Shown: positions 11,727-24,803, counted from the stretch's first letter. The stretch is 64,000 bases of DNA from Thamnaconus septentrionalis (GCA_009823395.1 CM020513.1:4050501-4114500); one strand, 5' to 3'. Numbers and translations: made by a program. Notes: generated from the letters alone by a model not told the origin.

Positions 11727-12555
11727 AGTGAAGCTCAGAGAAAACCTTCCTCCAACCGAGACATCTGACAAATTGAAGGCCCTTGGCTGCACTCATCGCT
11801 CGGCCTTTCACGACCGGTCGGAGAAGTTGCCACCGCAGCCCGCCACTGGAAAGATCTTTCCGTTTAGCGCAGATAAAGCTAAAGCTCGCGACGGGCAAAG
11901 CGTTTGAGACCGAGGAAAGGCAGGTTTGCTCGAGAGCGTCCTGTTATTCTTGTTAAACGAATGTTAAAAGCCAAACGACAGCTCCAGGCTGCTCGCAGCA
12001 GCTCCTCCTCAATCCAGGCAGCTGAATAAATAAAGCCTCACTCAACATAAATACTGATAGATTAAACTGAGCGGCCTGTCAGAGCGTGAAGAGAGGGGGC
12101 AAGGCGGGGCAAACTCTGCCTGGAAGCAGATGGGGGAGAAGGGAGGTGGGAGAGGAGTCGGCCGACAGGAAGGCGTGCGGAGGCTGCGCGCGGCGGTGGC
12201 TTGGATGGCTGCCTCTCCGACGCCGATGACTGGTGTCCTCTCGGTGCAGCCTGCGGGGTCGAAGGTGTCGTGGCCGCGTGGGCGGCGACGCAGACAAACA
12301 GCTGAATCACCGTCTGGCAGTGAATCTTAATGACCTCACGCTCCAAACGCCTCTGACTGGTTCATTTATCTCTCAGGCGAAAGTTTTTTGGAGTGGGGGC
12401 TTGGAGGGAAGGGGCTTCGCTCTCTGCACTTATTAGTTAGATGAAAAGGTTGCAAAGAAATTAGAACCTCAGATAAACCTTCATCTCAAAATCCAGAAGA
12501 AGACCCACAGCTCCAGTGTGCGAGCATCACACTCCGCCAATGCATCACCCGGCAC

Positions 12556-13026
12556 CAGTGTTGGCGAGTAATCTATTACTAAGTAATCCACTACTGTAAC
12601 TAAGCTACTTTTTGAGTAACGGAGTAATGTAACAGGATTACTGTGGCAAAACTGGTAATTATAGTATAATTACTTTATCAAGTAACGATTCCATTACTTT
12701 TCTGAAATATTTTGCAAGCTAAAAATGTCTTATTATCCACAAAATGTAGAAAAACAACCAAAAAAACAATGTCGCAGACATTGCAGCCGTGCATGCAACA
12801 TCACTGATATGCGATGAAGCACCAAAACAAGCATGGCAGCGGCAAAAGAATAAACAGCCATTGCGTTTGATAGCTGGAAATACAAACATTATTTATACTT
12901 TTTTTAACTACAGTAATTAGTAATTGATTACTTATGAAACAAAGTTGTGAAAGAAGTAATTAGATTACTTTTTAAAGGAGTAATCAGTAGTTGGATTACT
13001 TTTATGGAGTAATCCCAACAACACTG
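12556..13026. mobile_element. hAT-like MITE rich in AGTAAT units
   Basis: Ends CAGTGTTGG and CAACACTG form short terminal inverted repeats. The interior is packed with AGTAATC/GATTACT motifs on both flanks, a style known from fish non-autonomous hAT elements. Eight-bp flanks (CCCGGCAC and CCCAACTT) match only partly, so the copy is old. Confidence 0.55.
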
Positions 13027-16000
13027 CCCAACTTTAAGCCACATGCTAATTACGCTAGCATTCAATTTAGTGACGTAATGTTCGTAAAGTAAACATTTTT
13101 ACCAGTAGATCAGGACACATGCTAGAATGGAAAGCTGTAAAATCCAAACAAAAACACCTCAAAACAATATTATTTAAAATGATTAGCTCTAATGCTTATG
13201 CTTTTACATGATAAAGCCTTTTGAGTGACTTGTTGGAATGACAACCAACCTGGTTGTCCAAAATTTAACCACTGGTTTCTGTTTTTATATTCAGTGTTAC
13301 TCTGTGAACTATTTGCAACTACTGACTGCCAAAGCAAAGACAAAAATCTGTGATTTTAGGACAGAGATCAATATTCAGACCCCAAAGCAGGAGACAAGAG
13401 ATATTCGGGTCAATATTTGTGTGTTTACTGAAGGTATGAGTGCAGCAACCAGAGACGGGCAAACAAAACAAGACTAGACTTTAAATCAAGGAGGGAGGAG
13501 GGGCAGGGACGCTTCCTGCAAAGATAAACAGGCAGAGGGGCGAAGGCTCAGGAAGGAGAGGGGAACCAAAAACAATCCATTCTCAGACAGCAGCGTCACA
13601 GAAGCCACGACACGTCGGCCCTTCTGCTTTTGCTCTGATTCGAAAACACTCATCAGGTTTGTCAATTCAGATACTTAAGCACTTAAAAAAAGCTTGACAT
13701 TACAAAGACCTGCAAGCTAAACTATCATTAAAACAGTCAGAATCTCTGGTATCTTCTCATTTATGAGAATCACGGATCAGACTCACTGAAACCAGCGGGT
13801 TAGATGAAAATCATTAAGCAGGTCACAGCAGGGCAGCATTACCACCCAGACTTCTGATGGCCGGCAACTGTCCACCCAAACACTCTCAGAAACCAAACAC
13901 AGAAACATTGAACAGCAGCAAAATTCATCCCAAGAGGATGAGAACTGCAGAGGAGCAGCCAGGGGGAAGGAGACAAAGAGCTGCCAACCTGGACTAAAGC
14001 AGGATTCCGTAGATGCCAGTCAGAGAGTGTGGGGATCAACCCGGAGAATATTTGTTTCTCCCATGGATGAAAAGAACAACCACGTGAGGACAAGAACGCA
14101 GGGCTTTGCAACAACGAAGTGGTCGGTTCTTTTAAACAAATCACAACTTATATTAAATCTTTACACTGTGAGTGATTGAGAGGTTATAAACAAGGAAAGT
14201 TAATAGTCATATTTCTAAGTAAAATGCCTTAGGCCACATTTAGTCCACACGCAGTTTATCATCAATTCTGCTGCCATGATTGAATTCAGCTGCCGTTTTT
14301 GCAGTACCGGCTGCTTCCTGCAGGCTGCCTCTTACGATATTCACGAACAATCAAAACACACAGCTCACGCGGACTGACAAAAAATTCAGCTGGTGCTCCA
14401 CTGCACTTTAAAAAAAAAAAAAAAAGTATAGTCCAGAGGAAGCATCATCTTCATCTGACGCACACGGAGGGAGCTGGGAAACGCAACCACATATTATGTT
14501 TCTTTTTCTGCGCACGTCCACTAATCACATCAAAGTCCAGTGACTCTGACCACCACCAGAGGAAAGCATTAGGGCCCCTCCTGCATCCTGTTTATATACA
14601 GTACGCTCAGATCAACTCATCTTATAGTATACAGTTGAATGATGGTACACACACGTACTCACTGGTGCTTAAAACCATGAACTTTGAGGTCAGCAGGAAC
14701 GCTAGGATCTGTGATTCTCTGGTGAGCCCAGGAAAGGATGTGCTGGAAACGAAGCGAGCGCAGGAGTTATTATTACACATACATTCATGAGCGCACAACA
14801 AAATCATCTGCCCGGAGTGGATGCACAGAAGCACGTCTGCACGATGCTTTTATTGAGCCCATAATCCAGAGATTTTTCCAGTCTAAGACCCTGACTCGGC
14901 TCTCCGGCCGGCTATAAATACACGCAGTGCGGCCTTTGTGCGTGATCCTCTGTTTTATCCTCAGATGAACTCTGAGCGACAAATTTTTTATTTTCCTCTG
15001 GAGCGGATCTCTTCAGAGTGGCCGAGGATCCCTAAACAATTCCTCTGATGTAATTGGGACAGTGAGGATTTTTTTTTTTTGTCATTTGCTGCTTAACTAA
15101 TTCCACAGTGAAAAGCTCTCACATGAGTCGTTTCAGAACGATTAGACCGTTGTGCCAAAAAACCCAAACAGCAGGCTTTCGGATTGTGTCAAATTAAGAA
15201 GGGAAATGTTGGAAGCTGCACTTGCAGAAGAGGAAGGAAAGCGGGCGAGGACTTGACGGATTAGAGTGGCTGCTGTGGCAGTTTTATCAGAGCACGGATG
15301 ACATTTTCACAGAGGACGGCGCCGAAAGCTTTCCCCCGTGGACGCCGTGTTTTCACTTTTAATCCTGATCTTTTTTTTTGTTGTTCCTTTTACAAGACTG
15401 TATTTCACTGCTGCGAGGCCACTGCAGCTCGACAGCAGGCAGGCTCTCAATTTTTTCACTCAAACAGAAAATCTTGGATGAACTGACAGTAATAAAACTT
15501 CATTGGTTGACTTTGAATGCAAAGTGCAGAAGCTCGTTTGTTTCATTTTCACAAAGCCTCCTATTTCCTAGATTTTTTTCTTTTGAAAGAACTCTACCCA
15601 TACCTGATGGACATGTGAAAAAGATCCAATGGATTTGAGAGACATTTCATGTCGGCAACATAGCAGAGTGTCAAAAAAAATGCCACACTGACTTCCAGGT
15701 GTGTAGGCTTGTGTGAAGGTGATTCGACAAACTGCCCACTGGTATCCATCCACCAAATCCAAACAGAAAAATTTGATTCGATTTTAAGAAAAATAAATTA
15801 AAAAACGTCCACTAAGAAAACCCTTCTGCTGCTCTTCCGTTCTTTAAAATTTGAGAAAATTCCGCCCAGATGAATCAGCCTGATGAAGCTGCTGTTGCGG
15901 TGCAGTGGCTGCATCGCGCAAGTCAGCATTATTTACAACTCGTGGCAGCTTCCTGCTTCCTCGTCCACTGTGGTTTTTCAGAGAAGCTTGGAACATTGGG

Positions 16001-16351
16001 CCTCGCAACCCTGGCATCTACCGTCTTCCATCTGTGAGCTGGCTGGTTCTGGAATTCATGGAAAATTAAAAGAAGGAAGGAATCGCGATTCAAAGGCTAC
16101 GTGCTCGGGGAACCGTTAGAAGATACGACCCGTGCTTCAGTAGGCATCAACCTGCAGTTTGCCCCGGCCAATGGCGCCTTGATTTGCGGACGTTACTGTT
16201 GCGACTCTTTTGTCCTCTGCTGGTCACCCTTGTCCCGGTTACACAAGCAGGCTGCCAGATTTATGGGGACGTTCTCAGCGGACCAAATAATTACCTCCCT
16301 AACCTGCGCTGTAAATCTGAACAGGGCTCCAGCAGGAGATGCTGGATGCTC

Positions 16352-16375
16352 AGTGTGTGTGTGTGTGTGTGTGTG
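16352..16375. repeat. (GT)n microsatellite
   Basis: Pure GT run of about 12 units. Confidence 0.9.
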
Positions 16376-16769
16376 AGCGCGGAAGGGAAGGAGGTTAACT
16401 GATACAGGAGAATGTGGCCGCATCCGCTCTGGAAAACTGCTCTGAAGTGGAATAACACTGCTTCTGTTTCACGGCTAGACGGAGGCCCTCAGCTGTGGGG
16501 CCCCCAACTTATTCTGAAGCAGTGTGCAGTTGGGCAGCAGGTTACATTCAAGGTTAAATCACAACACATTATTGCCTCGGAAAGAAATGGCAGCTCGAGT
16601 GAGTGTTTCCGAACATAAACTTGATGGGTTTTTTTTTGCAGTCTGTGCGCTAATGTTTATTTGGTTTCTGTTGGTTTCTATTGGATGCCTTTGCTCCCAA
16701 CATCACCCATATTCCTGAACGACACCAGTTCGCTGGACCAGAACCCAATATTTTTATCTTTGTTTTTCA

Positions 16770-16850
16770 AACTGTTGTGTTGTGCGACCTTGAGTGCCTT
16801 GAAAGGCGCCTTATAAATAAAATGTATTATCATTATTATCATCATTAAAA
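16770..16850 (+). mobile_element. LINE-type 3' tail fragment
   Basis: A GCCTTGAAAGGCGCCTTATAAATAAAATG segment (given here in parts: CCTTGAAAGGCGCC, then TTATAAATAAAATG) is followed by ATT/ATC repeats. This resembles the 3' end of fish CR1/L2/Rex1-clade LINEs. No coding part is present. Confidence 0.5.
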
Positions 16851-17435
16851 CTGCAACCCACCAGCAGGAGCTGTAGAGATATTTAGGGGACTCTAATTTC
16901 CCTAAATTTAAACTCATTCAGCAAAAAAGAAAACAAAAAATCCAGCATTTTGCAGCGAGCGCTGGACATTTTATCTCTTGTGCTCCGTTTTCACAGTGTG
17001 GATTGATAACAAGAGACTTTTTCTGCAGCTATCTTTTCCCCTTTGAAAAGCCGCTCTTACAAGAAGCCCTTTCAGGTTTTCCTCTCGCTGTCCAGCATCT
17101 CAGACCCTGCATGGCAGTGACACAAAGCAGGAACTGTTCACTGAAACCACAGCTGTGTGTGTGTATACGTGTGCGTGTGTGTGTTTGCCTTCGTGTTACA
17201 TTTGTTGGTCGAAGATCTCCTCTGATCTCCTCCAAAAGGAAAGAAAAACCTTGTGGGCATCCACCAGCGAGCCAGACCGCGGGGAATTGTAAAAGCATTA
17301 AACGCCTGTCATTGGAGCTACGAGTGTGCCAAACAATGTTCTGCCCATCTTGCCCAAATTTGTTGAGACGGAGGGGGCATGGCCTCGATAGCATCGGCTG
17401 AGAGACGACCAGCTGCGGCAGTGACGTCATCAGCG

Positions 17436-17457
17436 TGGCGTGGCGTGGCGTGGCGGG
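17436..17457. repeat. (GTGGC)n pentanucleotide repeat
   Basis: Four GCGTG/GTGGC units in tandem. Confidence 0.8.
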
Positions 17458-18234
17458 GGGAAATCCTGCCGACATCGCTGGAAAAACGTTAACAATAAGT
17501 CACAGTTTGGAGAGGAGAGCTGCGGTTGGTGATAATAGCCGGGCTTTAAAAAAGAAAAACAGCCTCCTCCGGTTTGTTCCATAAGCAGATCCCAGGCCGA
17601 AAATGTCCACGCGTGAAGACGAAGCCGCTTGCTCTGCGAAAAATTAATGCCGTCACAGCAGGAATAAAACCAGGGAGGGAGAGAGCGGCTTTGATTTAAA
17701 AGGTACAATCCATGGTTTATTACAGAAAAGAGTGATATCCAAATTATTTTTTATGATACATTATCTTTTATACATTTTAATGTCTTTTTATTTCTATTTG
17801 AACTCATTGTTATTTTTTTTTTACATGTAAACAGGAGCGAAGTAAACAATGTTATTCATACACTTCATGTCACAAGTCCTACCGCCCCGCTGTACAAGAA
17901 CATCTGGGATCACTGAGGAGCTCCCATGTCAAGAAATCAGGAAGAGCGCTATAATGGAAAACTGCAACCCCACCTCACCCTCCCCCACCCTACCCTTTGT
18001 GCACGGCTATGTCTGAGATGTGCAAGTTCATGCCTTTATTACTTATTCTGTCGTGCCCACATTGTGCTATTGCCAACAGTATGAAGGCGTTGGAAACACC
18101 TTCCGCCAAGATGCACCGTTAGTTTTGGGGAGGAGGTGAATCGATGCCCGGAATGGAGACAATCAGCCCGGGAATTATATCGTAAGCGGCTTTGCGGAGT
18201 CTAACGTCCAATAGTCACTAAAATACCCTTCAGA

Positions 18235-18355
18235 TTTAAAGGTCCCACACTGCATCTGATATCACATCTCCAGGAGGCGACGCCAGGTTGGTTGTGTTGT
18301 CACTAACCGAAGAGGGCTATCGGTGCCCTTTATGACATCACAAGGGGCTTCTTTC
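18235..18355 (-). repeat. Dispersed TGATGTCA-core repeat, copy C
   Basis: Reverse copy with GTGCCCTTTATGACATCAC around 18323-18341 preceded by an AGGTTGG/GTCACTAACC segment. It lies in the likely ano3 3'UTR. Confidence 0.5.
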
Positions 18356-20008
18356 CAGAAGTGGTATTTTTTGCACATTAACACTCAACAAAAGTGGAGT
18401 GAGCAAGAAGCAACACAAGACTGACTTCTGTAATTGTTAGAAATAGATCCATGGATGGAATCATGCACAATGTGGGACCTTTAAATCCTGCAGCTGTTAA
18501 ATATAGTGAATAGATTTTGGAAGTTCCAGCAGTTTCCTCGTACCATTTCTTATCAGACACCCAGGGGCCAACTTACAAACTCATTCTGCAGTCTGAACTA
18601 GAATTAATAAAATACTTTCATAGTAAAAAAAACAACAACAACAACAACAATCGGAATCAACGCAGAAGAAGGAGAATGGGGTAGAGTGGGGGGGGGGCTG
18701 ATATGTTTAAGACGTAAATGACGACGTTAGCTCTGCTCGAAGCAAGGTGTTCAGGTCATGCATCCTCTACAGTACGGACGTACCAGCACATATACATCTG
18801 CGACTGTTCCACATTAAAGTAGCACTCGAGGAAAACAACATGCATAGATTCTCAACGTTCACATAGCAGGGAAGAAATTCTGAAAAACTTGGACTAGCTT
18901 CCGAAGCATTTGGAGCAAGGTTTTAAAAAAAGCACAAATGTCTCTCTCTGGGATGGGGGGGAGGGAAGGGAGCGAAATGATGGCGATCACTGGATCGGAA
19001 TTCATGGCTGGAAAACATTGAATGCTCCTAAACCACCTAACAAACTGTGCGGCTTGTGTTCCATGATGTGGATTTGCTGCAGCTAGCGCAGTGACGGTGC
19101 AGAAAAATGAGCACATGTGCTTGGTCGCGTGTGCATCGTCGTCATGCAAACAAACCGCAGTGCAAAAAGGTCACGTGGATAAAAAAAAGAAAAGAAAAGA
19201 AAAGCAGGACGGCTTTGATTGCATCTTATAAAATATGGTAGAAAGGTTCAGTCATCAGCATACATTCGGAGGACACCTGAGAAATGTGGACTTCCTTTGT
19301 TTTGTCTGGAGAAGTGGAATACATGACATAAAAAATTAAAGAAAACAAAACAAACAAAACACATCCTAACATCCTATACACAATGGATGACAAAATAAAT
19401 AACACAAACTGGAATTTGTTTTACACCAGAAATACGTAGTGTTGTGCAATGCATTCCGGGTGGCGATATTCCGAAGGATCGGTGCGACATTCACCTCGGC
19501 CGTGCATGAAGCGGTTTCCCTCCAAACTGTATTAATCATCATCGGAGCTGCACGAATCCCCTCATTAGTGTATTTTTACCCACATCGCTCTCTGCATGAA
19601 TGAGACAGGAAATGATTCGCGGTCTGACTCAGCCGGATGGTTGGACGCGTGGCCCCGGCAGCTTGCCTGCTTCCCTGCGAGCTTCCCTCCACCCATCCTC
19701 CCCTCCACCACGTCTCTCCAGCTTGGCGTTTGCGAAAATCTTTTTTTTCCCTCCAGCAAAGCGCCGATCTGAGATTGGACTGGATCTGAGGGGTGGGCGG
19801 GCGGGAACAGCCGATGGATGGATGGACGGATGTTCTTCATAGGGTCTGACGGTCCAAGCCACTGGTATTTCGGAGAGATCCGACTTTCAGCCTGGCTCCG
19901 GGGCTTCCAGCGGCAAATGAAAAACAGGCTCCGGAGCGGCTTTGAGAGCTGCTGCCTGCAACCAGTTTACACGGCGGGAGTCCAGTTACAATGTAAACTG
20001 CCAGTGCA

Positions 20009-20025
20009 TGTGTGTGTGTGTGTGT
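20009..20025. repeat. Short (GT)n run
   Basis: Eight GT units in the probable ano3 3'UTR. Confidence 0.8.
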
Positions 20026-21284
20026 CTCAGTGCCGGTAGCCAGGTCGGTTCGGTCAGTCGGTCGGTCGTTGGGTTGACCGGCGTGGCAGCGTGACTCACA
20101 TCCAAAACAAACCCTTGCAGTGGAGCCGAGAGGCAGTCAGACCAAACGGAAAAAGGGGATGACGTGAGAGAGAGAAAGAGAAAAAAAAAGAGGGAGGGGG
20201 TTGTTTCTTTGCACTTGAAGGAGAAGAAAAGCATGTGCAGCACAAACAGGCACACGTGATGTCGGCGACACAATTGTGGTGAGCGCAACTCTGTAGGCAC
20301 AATCAAGTTTCACATTTCGCCGGCCGTTTCGCGGCGGTCGAGCTCGGGCGGCGTTGAGCGCAGCACGTGACTCCGGGGCGCCGCGCCCGGCGAGAAAGGT
20401 CGAAAAAAAACCAACAACAGCACAACATTCGACCATGCACGTTTTGTAAGTTCGAGCTGAATACTCCGTCGGATGATGCACCGGGGGGAGCCGAGAACGT
20501 CCTCCACGTCGGTCGATCGACTTCATGTTCATCAAAAAGTGATAATAAATTAAAAACACCAAAAAAAGACATGGGGCCTCCGAGTCTTTAAAACACAGCA
20601 TGCTTCAAGGCCAATGTACAGCGGTAGGAGCAGGGTGTAGTCGTCTGTTTGGTAGCCACGTCACCAGAAAAACGCACAATTTGCGACAAAGTGAAAATGC
20701 TCGCAGTGGTGGCAGCAGCTGTGTCACATGACCAAGCAGCGGGCGGGTGGGCTGGGCGGCGACTCCGCTGAGGAAGAGGAAGGAAATCAGAGCGCGGCAG
20801 TAGCCGTCAGCAGCATGCTGCACTTCAGCTGCAGAGTTGAAGGAAAAGGGGGAGTGGCCTGGGATTAGGGGGTTAGCTGCCACACATACGTACACGCACA
20901 CGCAGCTAGCACGCACACACACACACAGTGCAAGGTGGGCGGAGAGACAGTGAACGGCGGAGATCTGCAGCCCTCGATCTGCATAGTAAAAGTTACAATT
21001 GCACAGGGTTGGCAGTCGAAGTTGCTTTTTTTGTTTGTTTTTCCAGTGAAGCCATGACACGGAACAAGCAAAGGGCCACCTGCTGGAGGAAGTCAGGCGG
21101 TGCAGCAGGGTGGGGCTTAAGGAGGAAGCGGGCCACAGATCAAGAGCGGATGGGGGAGGTGAGGGGGCGGGCACTGAGGGCCAAACAGCTTCAGGGGTGG
21201 AGTCTGGTCAGCGGAGGGGGCGGAGTCTTTGGTGCGCATCAGGGTGGGGAGAGTGACCGTGTGTGTGTGTGTGTGAGTGCGAAG

Positions 21285-21467
21285 CTAAGGCCACTCGTGG
21301 TGATAGCGCCGCCCGTTCTTCTTCCGCTCCTTCTGCAGGTGCTCCAGCTCGGCCTCGTACATCATCTCCTGCATCAGGTACTTCTCCCGCCGCATGCGGT
21401 CGCACAGGTCCTTGGGCATGTCCGGAATGAGGTACGCGATGAAGGACTTGATCCCAAACACCAGGTG
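21285..21467 (-). CDS. ano3: ano3 exon 25 (C-terminus and stop)
   Basis: Codes residues 912-971. [18 protein letters not shown] completes the last membrane segment, followed by [20 protein letters not shown] and [15 protein letters not shown], then TAG at 21287-21285. The acceptor is CATCTCCTTCAG in phase 0. The HHEWP end favours ANO3 over ANO4 (HNEWP). Confidence 0.95.
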   Translation of the reverse strand, partial: HLVFGIKSFIAYLIPDMPKDLCDRMRREKYLMQEMMYEAELEHLQKERKKNGRRYHHEWP

Positions 21468-21653
21468 CTGAAGGAGATGGCAATTATTCATGAGTCGCCC
21501 TCGGTGGGCAGAGCGAAGTGCGCTCGACTCGCAGGTATTTGTTGCATAATTTAGCAAGCATGTAAAAAGGTTGTGCGCTGCCGCTGCCGCTACGTGTACC
21601 GCCGGCGTGTCCTATGTGATATTCTGGACTCTCTCAAGCGGCAGGAGAAAAAT

Positions 21654-21748
21654 ATATGAACAAATATATATGTACAGTATGTATATATATACATGTATAT
21701 ATATGTATACATATATATACATGTATATATATATATATGTATATATAT

Positions 21749-21829
<81 letters not shown>

Positions 21830-21925
21830 CATGTATATATATATACGTATATATACATGTATATATACATGTATATATATATACATATATATACATATAC
21901 ACACACATATATATACACAGTATAC
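21654..21925. repeat. Long (TA)n / ATATAC microsatellite
   Basis: About 270 bp of TA dinucleotides with interspersed CATATA and GTATA units in ano3 intron 24, abutting the mobile element that starts at 21926. It produces long meaningless open frames (YIYIYI) on both strands. Confidence 0.95.
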
Positions 21926-22307
21926 TAGGGCTGTGGGTCGATTCAAATTTTTAATCGCGTTTAATCGGGAATTAGTGTCCCGAGTTAACTCGCAATTAAT
22001 TGCAAATTAAGTGCAAATTTTTTTTACCCTATATATTATATATTTTTATCCCTATATGTAACTTTGTAAATTTATTGTGTTTCTTATACTCTAGGAAAAA
22101 TTGGAGAAGACAATAATAAATCCTTTGTGGAAAGATTCTATTTTTACTTTTATTGAAACATTCCAAACGATGATATACTTAAACTGTCCAGAGACAAATA
22201 AAAACTCAAATCTTGAGGTATTTTCAAGCCAATGCTCCTAACAACCATTAAGATTTACAAATAAAACAACTCGAGATTGGCCATTTCACTCTGTGCCCCT
22301 TCATTGC

Positions 22308-22309
<2 letters not shown>

Positions 22310-22347
<38 letters not shown>
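22310..22347. repeat. (TG)n microsatellite
   Basis: About 19 TG units inside the intron 24 mobile element. Confidence 0.95.
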
Positions 22348-22351
<4 letters not shown>

Positions 22352-22581
22352 TTGTTTGTTTCATCTCTCTCATACTCTGATACTAGATACTGACAAATAC
22401 AACGTACACAAGTATGATCGTATTTGTCAACTGCGGTATTTTATTTTGAAAATTGCTTTTATTTTGAAAATTAACCAGATTCTCCCGTGTTTCTTTCAGT
22501 AACTTCCTGTCTAGCTTGACAGTGATCGCTCGCGGCTCCACATAAAATAGACCAGATGCCGAAACGATCGCTGCACGGTGT

Positions 22582-22635
22582 GAGCCGGCTGCGGAGGTGC
22601 CGGCCACGGAGGTGCCGGCCGCGGAGGTGCGCGCC
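22582..22635. repeat. GC-rich minisatellite, ~15-bp unit
   Basis: Tandem units of the type GCGGAGGTGCCGGCC, three to four imperfect copies, in the interior of the intron 24 element. Confidence 0.75.
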
Positions 22636-23179
22636 GCTTCGAGTCTGGTGTGAACGACATCATTGGTTAACAAGGGCGCCGACAGGAAGCGGTCGCACGC
22701 ATGACATGGAGAAATAGAGGGCGTTGTCTAAACAGGAGGACTGTGGCTTGCACGCGACTTTCTTGGGCGCACCGTGTTAAAAAAAATGAGTGCCGTTAAA
22801 AGGAGTTAACGCGCTAACTTCGACAGCCCTAATATTTACATACACATGTGTATGTTTGTGTTCTCACTAACATACAAATCAGTTTTTAAGGCGTCGTTGT
22901 CAGGGTTAAATCATGGAGGCCAGTTTGTTTGGATTCTTTAGTTTGACTCAATGGGGCATTTTGGATCGCAAGCGCTGTTTTTATATTTTTGGTGATTTTT
23001 CCCAAATTAATTTGAGTACCGGGTTACTCTGGACTAAACTGGGCTTAATTACTTCCATTTATCAGTTGCAAGGAATACAAATTAAGAAAACTAAAAAAAA
23101 CAACAACTAAAAACGAACAAAACCCTGACATTTTTGCTGTCAGATGAAAAAGCAGAGGAAGAAGGAAGCACTGACAGAC

Positions 23180-23360
23180 CTCAAAGACGATGATGAAGGC
23201 CAGCCGGGCAGCCAGGACGTGCCAGAATTGCAGGGTGAACTCGTAGGGCTCCGAGCTCCAGGGCGGAGCCCTGTAGTCCCTGTACCGGCAGAATCTGGTC
23301 TGGTTGGCCATGCTCATCTCAAACACAGACAGGCTGCTGTTCATGTAGCCTCGCAAACAC
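23180..23360 (-). CDS. ano3: ano3 exon 24
   Basis: Codes the split E851 to E911. [17 protein letters not shown] is the TM9-TM10 extracellular loop with two sequons (NSS and NQT), then [18 protein letters not shown] and [19 protein letters not shown] of the last helix. The acceptor is TTCCCCAG and the donor GTCTGT; phases 2 in, 0 out. Confidence 0.95.
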
Positions 23361-23445
23361 CTGGGGAACACCGAGAGCGAGAGAGGGTGAGACCTCCGCT
23401 GAAGCCACGCCCAGAAAAAAACCCTCTGGCCCAACTGATGCTTAC

Positions 23446-23587
23446 TCGTCCTCTTGGTTCTCCACACACGGGCCGTACTTGAAGGCGTAGACGAAGCGCG
23501 GGATGTAGTCGGAGGTGATGGCGATGACAAAGGCGTTGGTGATGACGGCGAGCACGCCGATGCCTTCCAGGATTCCGTGCCAGATAC
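23446..23587 (-). CDS. ano3: ano3 exon 23
   Basis: Codes G804 to D850. [20 protein letters not shown] and [20 protein letters not shown] make up TM9, nearly invariant in ANO3/ANO4, then a short CVENQED. The acceptor is CCCAACAG and the donor GTAAGC; phases 1 in, 2 out. Confidence 0.95.
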
Positions 23588-24515
23588 CTGTTGGGAAGTC
23601 AGACCGGCGGCAGGAGAAACGTCCGTCAGAGCTCCAGTCGAAGAAGTTCTTGTGATGCGCAAGAACTCATAAGAACTTGGAAAGTTGTTGGATTTTTGCA
23701 TGTCCATCTTTACAACATCCAAACCACGTCTGATTATTGCAACACCAATTAGGCACAAAAAAGTAAAAAGATACCAACAATCTAAGACAGCAGAATGAAT
23801 ATCCAACTGTTGCTAAAGAGATTAGCATAGCAGAACACAGCTGCCTTATCAGAGCTGGATGGCGTTTTCACACTTTAAGGAACAAAGACTCGTGCCGGCC
23901 AAAGGCTGAAACCTGGTTCTAGTTTAGCTGTAACTGGCCTTTGGCACTCAGCTTCAGTTAAATGACGCGATGCATAGCGTGCTACTGCTAATCTTACATC
24001 TGCTGCTCGCACACACCACCATAACGATAATAATGAGATGTATTGAGCTGCTATCCGCCTCTGCTTAATGGTCTGTTGTGAATCCAAGGCCTCCCTGTTC
24101 CAAACACTTCCAGCAAACTCTTGAGCAGATGAATACTTGAAATAAGGCAGACTGTGCTTTGGAAAAACCTTCCATCTGGTGCGCCGCGTTAAGACTGGAC
24201 CAAGCGGGCGTGGCCACATTTAAAAAAAACATTTCTACCTCAGCCAGTTGGCTTTTGCAGGTCAAGATCGCGGCGTTTTTTTTATTCTTTCCTCCATCTA
24301 CAGGCAAAGCGCCAGGAGAGCCATGTGGCCATACATTTCACGGCAGGAGGAGGGTTGTGGGTCGTCCTGTTCACATGGGGGAGGGGTCAGCGACATATGG
24401 CAGCGTTGAAGCGCACATCCATCTCCTTACGTGATGGAAAACATTTGTTTTGCTGCTGGAGGGCCTCTAAATATAAAACCGACGGCGAGGAGGGCGGGAG
24501 GGAGATGATGCTGAC

Positions 24516-24668
24516 CTATGTCGGTCGCCCGGGCCGGCATGGGTCTCCGCCACTGAGTGACGAACTTGTAGGCGTCCAGGCGGATCTCGATGATGTTGTT
24601 GAGCAGAGCCAGCAGGGGCGCCAGCGGGAACGCCGCCACGAAGATGGTGGTGAAGCCAAACTGGAGGA
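24516..24668 (-). CDS. ano3: ano3 exon 22 (TM7-TM8, calcium residues)
   Basis: Codes V753 to I803. It contains [18 protein letters not shown] and [18 protein letters not shown], with E780 and D784 corresponding to the E734/D738 calcium ligands of TMEM16A. The acceptor is TGTGCGCAG and the donor GTCAGC. Confidence 0.95.
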   Translation of the reverse strand, partial: SSSLASPPSSWRRSRWRPCWLCSTTSSRSAWTPTSSSLSGGDPCRPGRPT

Positions 24669-24803
24669 CTGCGCACAGGGCGAGAGAGACAGAGAGAGAG
24701 TTAGAGAGAGAGAGAGAGGGAGAGATGCTTGGATGGGCTTCACAGGACGTCAGTCTGAAAACCTGCTGTTCACATTGAGCTGTTTTCTGTTTGTTTTTCT
24801 TAC

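Larger units (their letters stand above)
9061..17700. other. Intergenic fibin-ano3
   Basis: No coding exon recognised. It contains one dispersed-family copy, two MITE-like elements, a 16-bp perfect hairpin, a consensus CRE (TGACGTCA, 10384-10391) and a LINE-like tail near 16.8 kb. The CpG-richer patch at 10.4-11.0 kb has a 195-codon open frame with no family resemblance. In human, SLC5A12 and BBOX1 lie in this general neighbourhood; neither was seen here. Confidence 0.55.
17701..21284 (-). other. ano3: Probable ano3 3'UTR (minus strand)
   Basis: About 3.6 kb after the ano3 stop with no coding signature. The minus-strand AATAAA at 17716-17721 is a candidate distal polyadenylation signal. It includes short GT runs and a dispersed-family copy near 18.3 kb. 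Other signals closer to the stop cannot be excluded, so the UTR length is a guess. Confidence 0.4.
21926..22831. mobile_element. hAT-like non-autonomous element with AGGGCTGT termini
   Basis: The left end TAGGGCTGTGGGTCGA and the right end TTCGACAGCCCTA form imperfect TIRs. Next to them lie TTAATCGCGTTTAATCG at left and GTTAACGCGCTAAC at right, which resemble each other in inverted orientation. About 906 bp, no transposase. It includes a GT run (22310-22347) and a GC-rich minisatellite (about 22582-22635). Flanking 8-mers match poorly. Confidence 0.55.

Noticed and set aside
21571..22010. Several long open frames on both strands reading YIYIYI
   Set aside because: They are translations of the (TA)n tract; no composition or homology of a protein.
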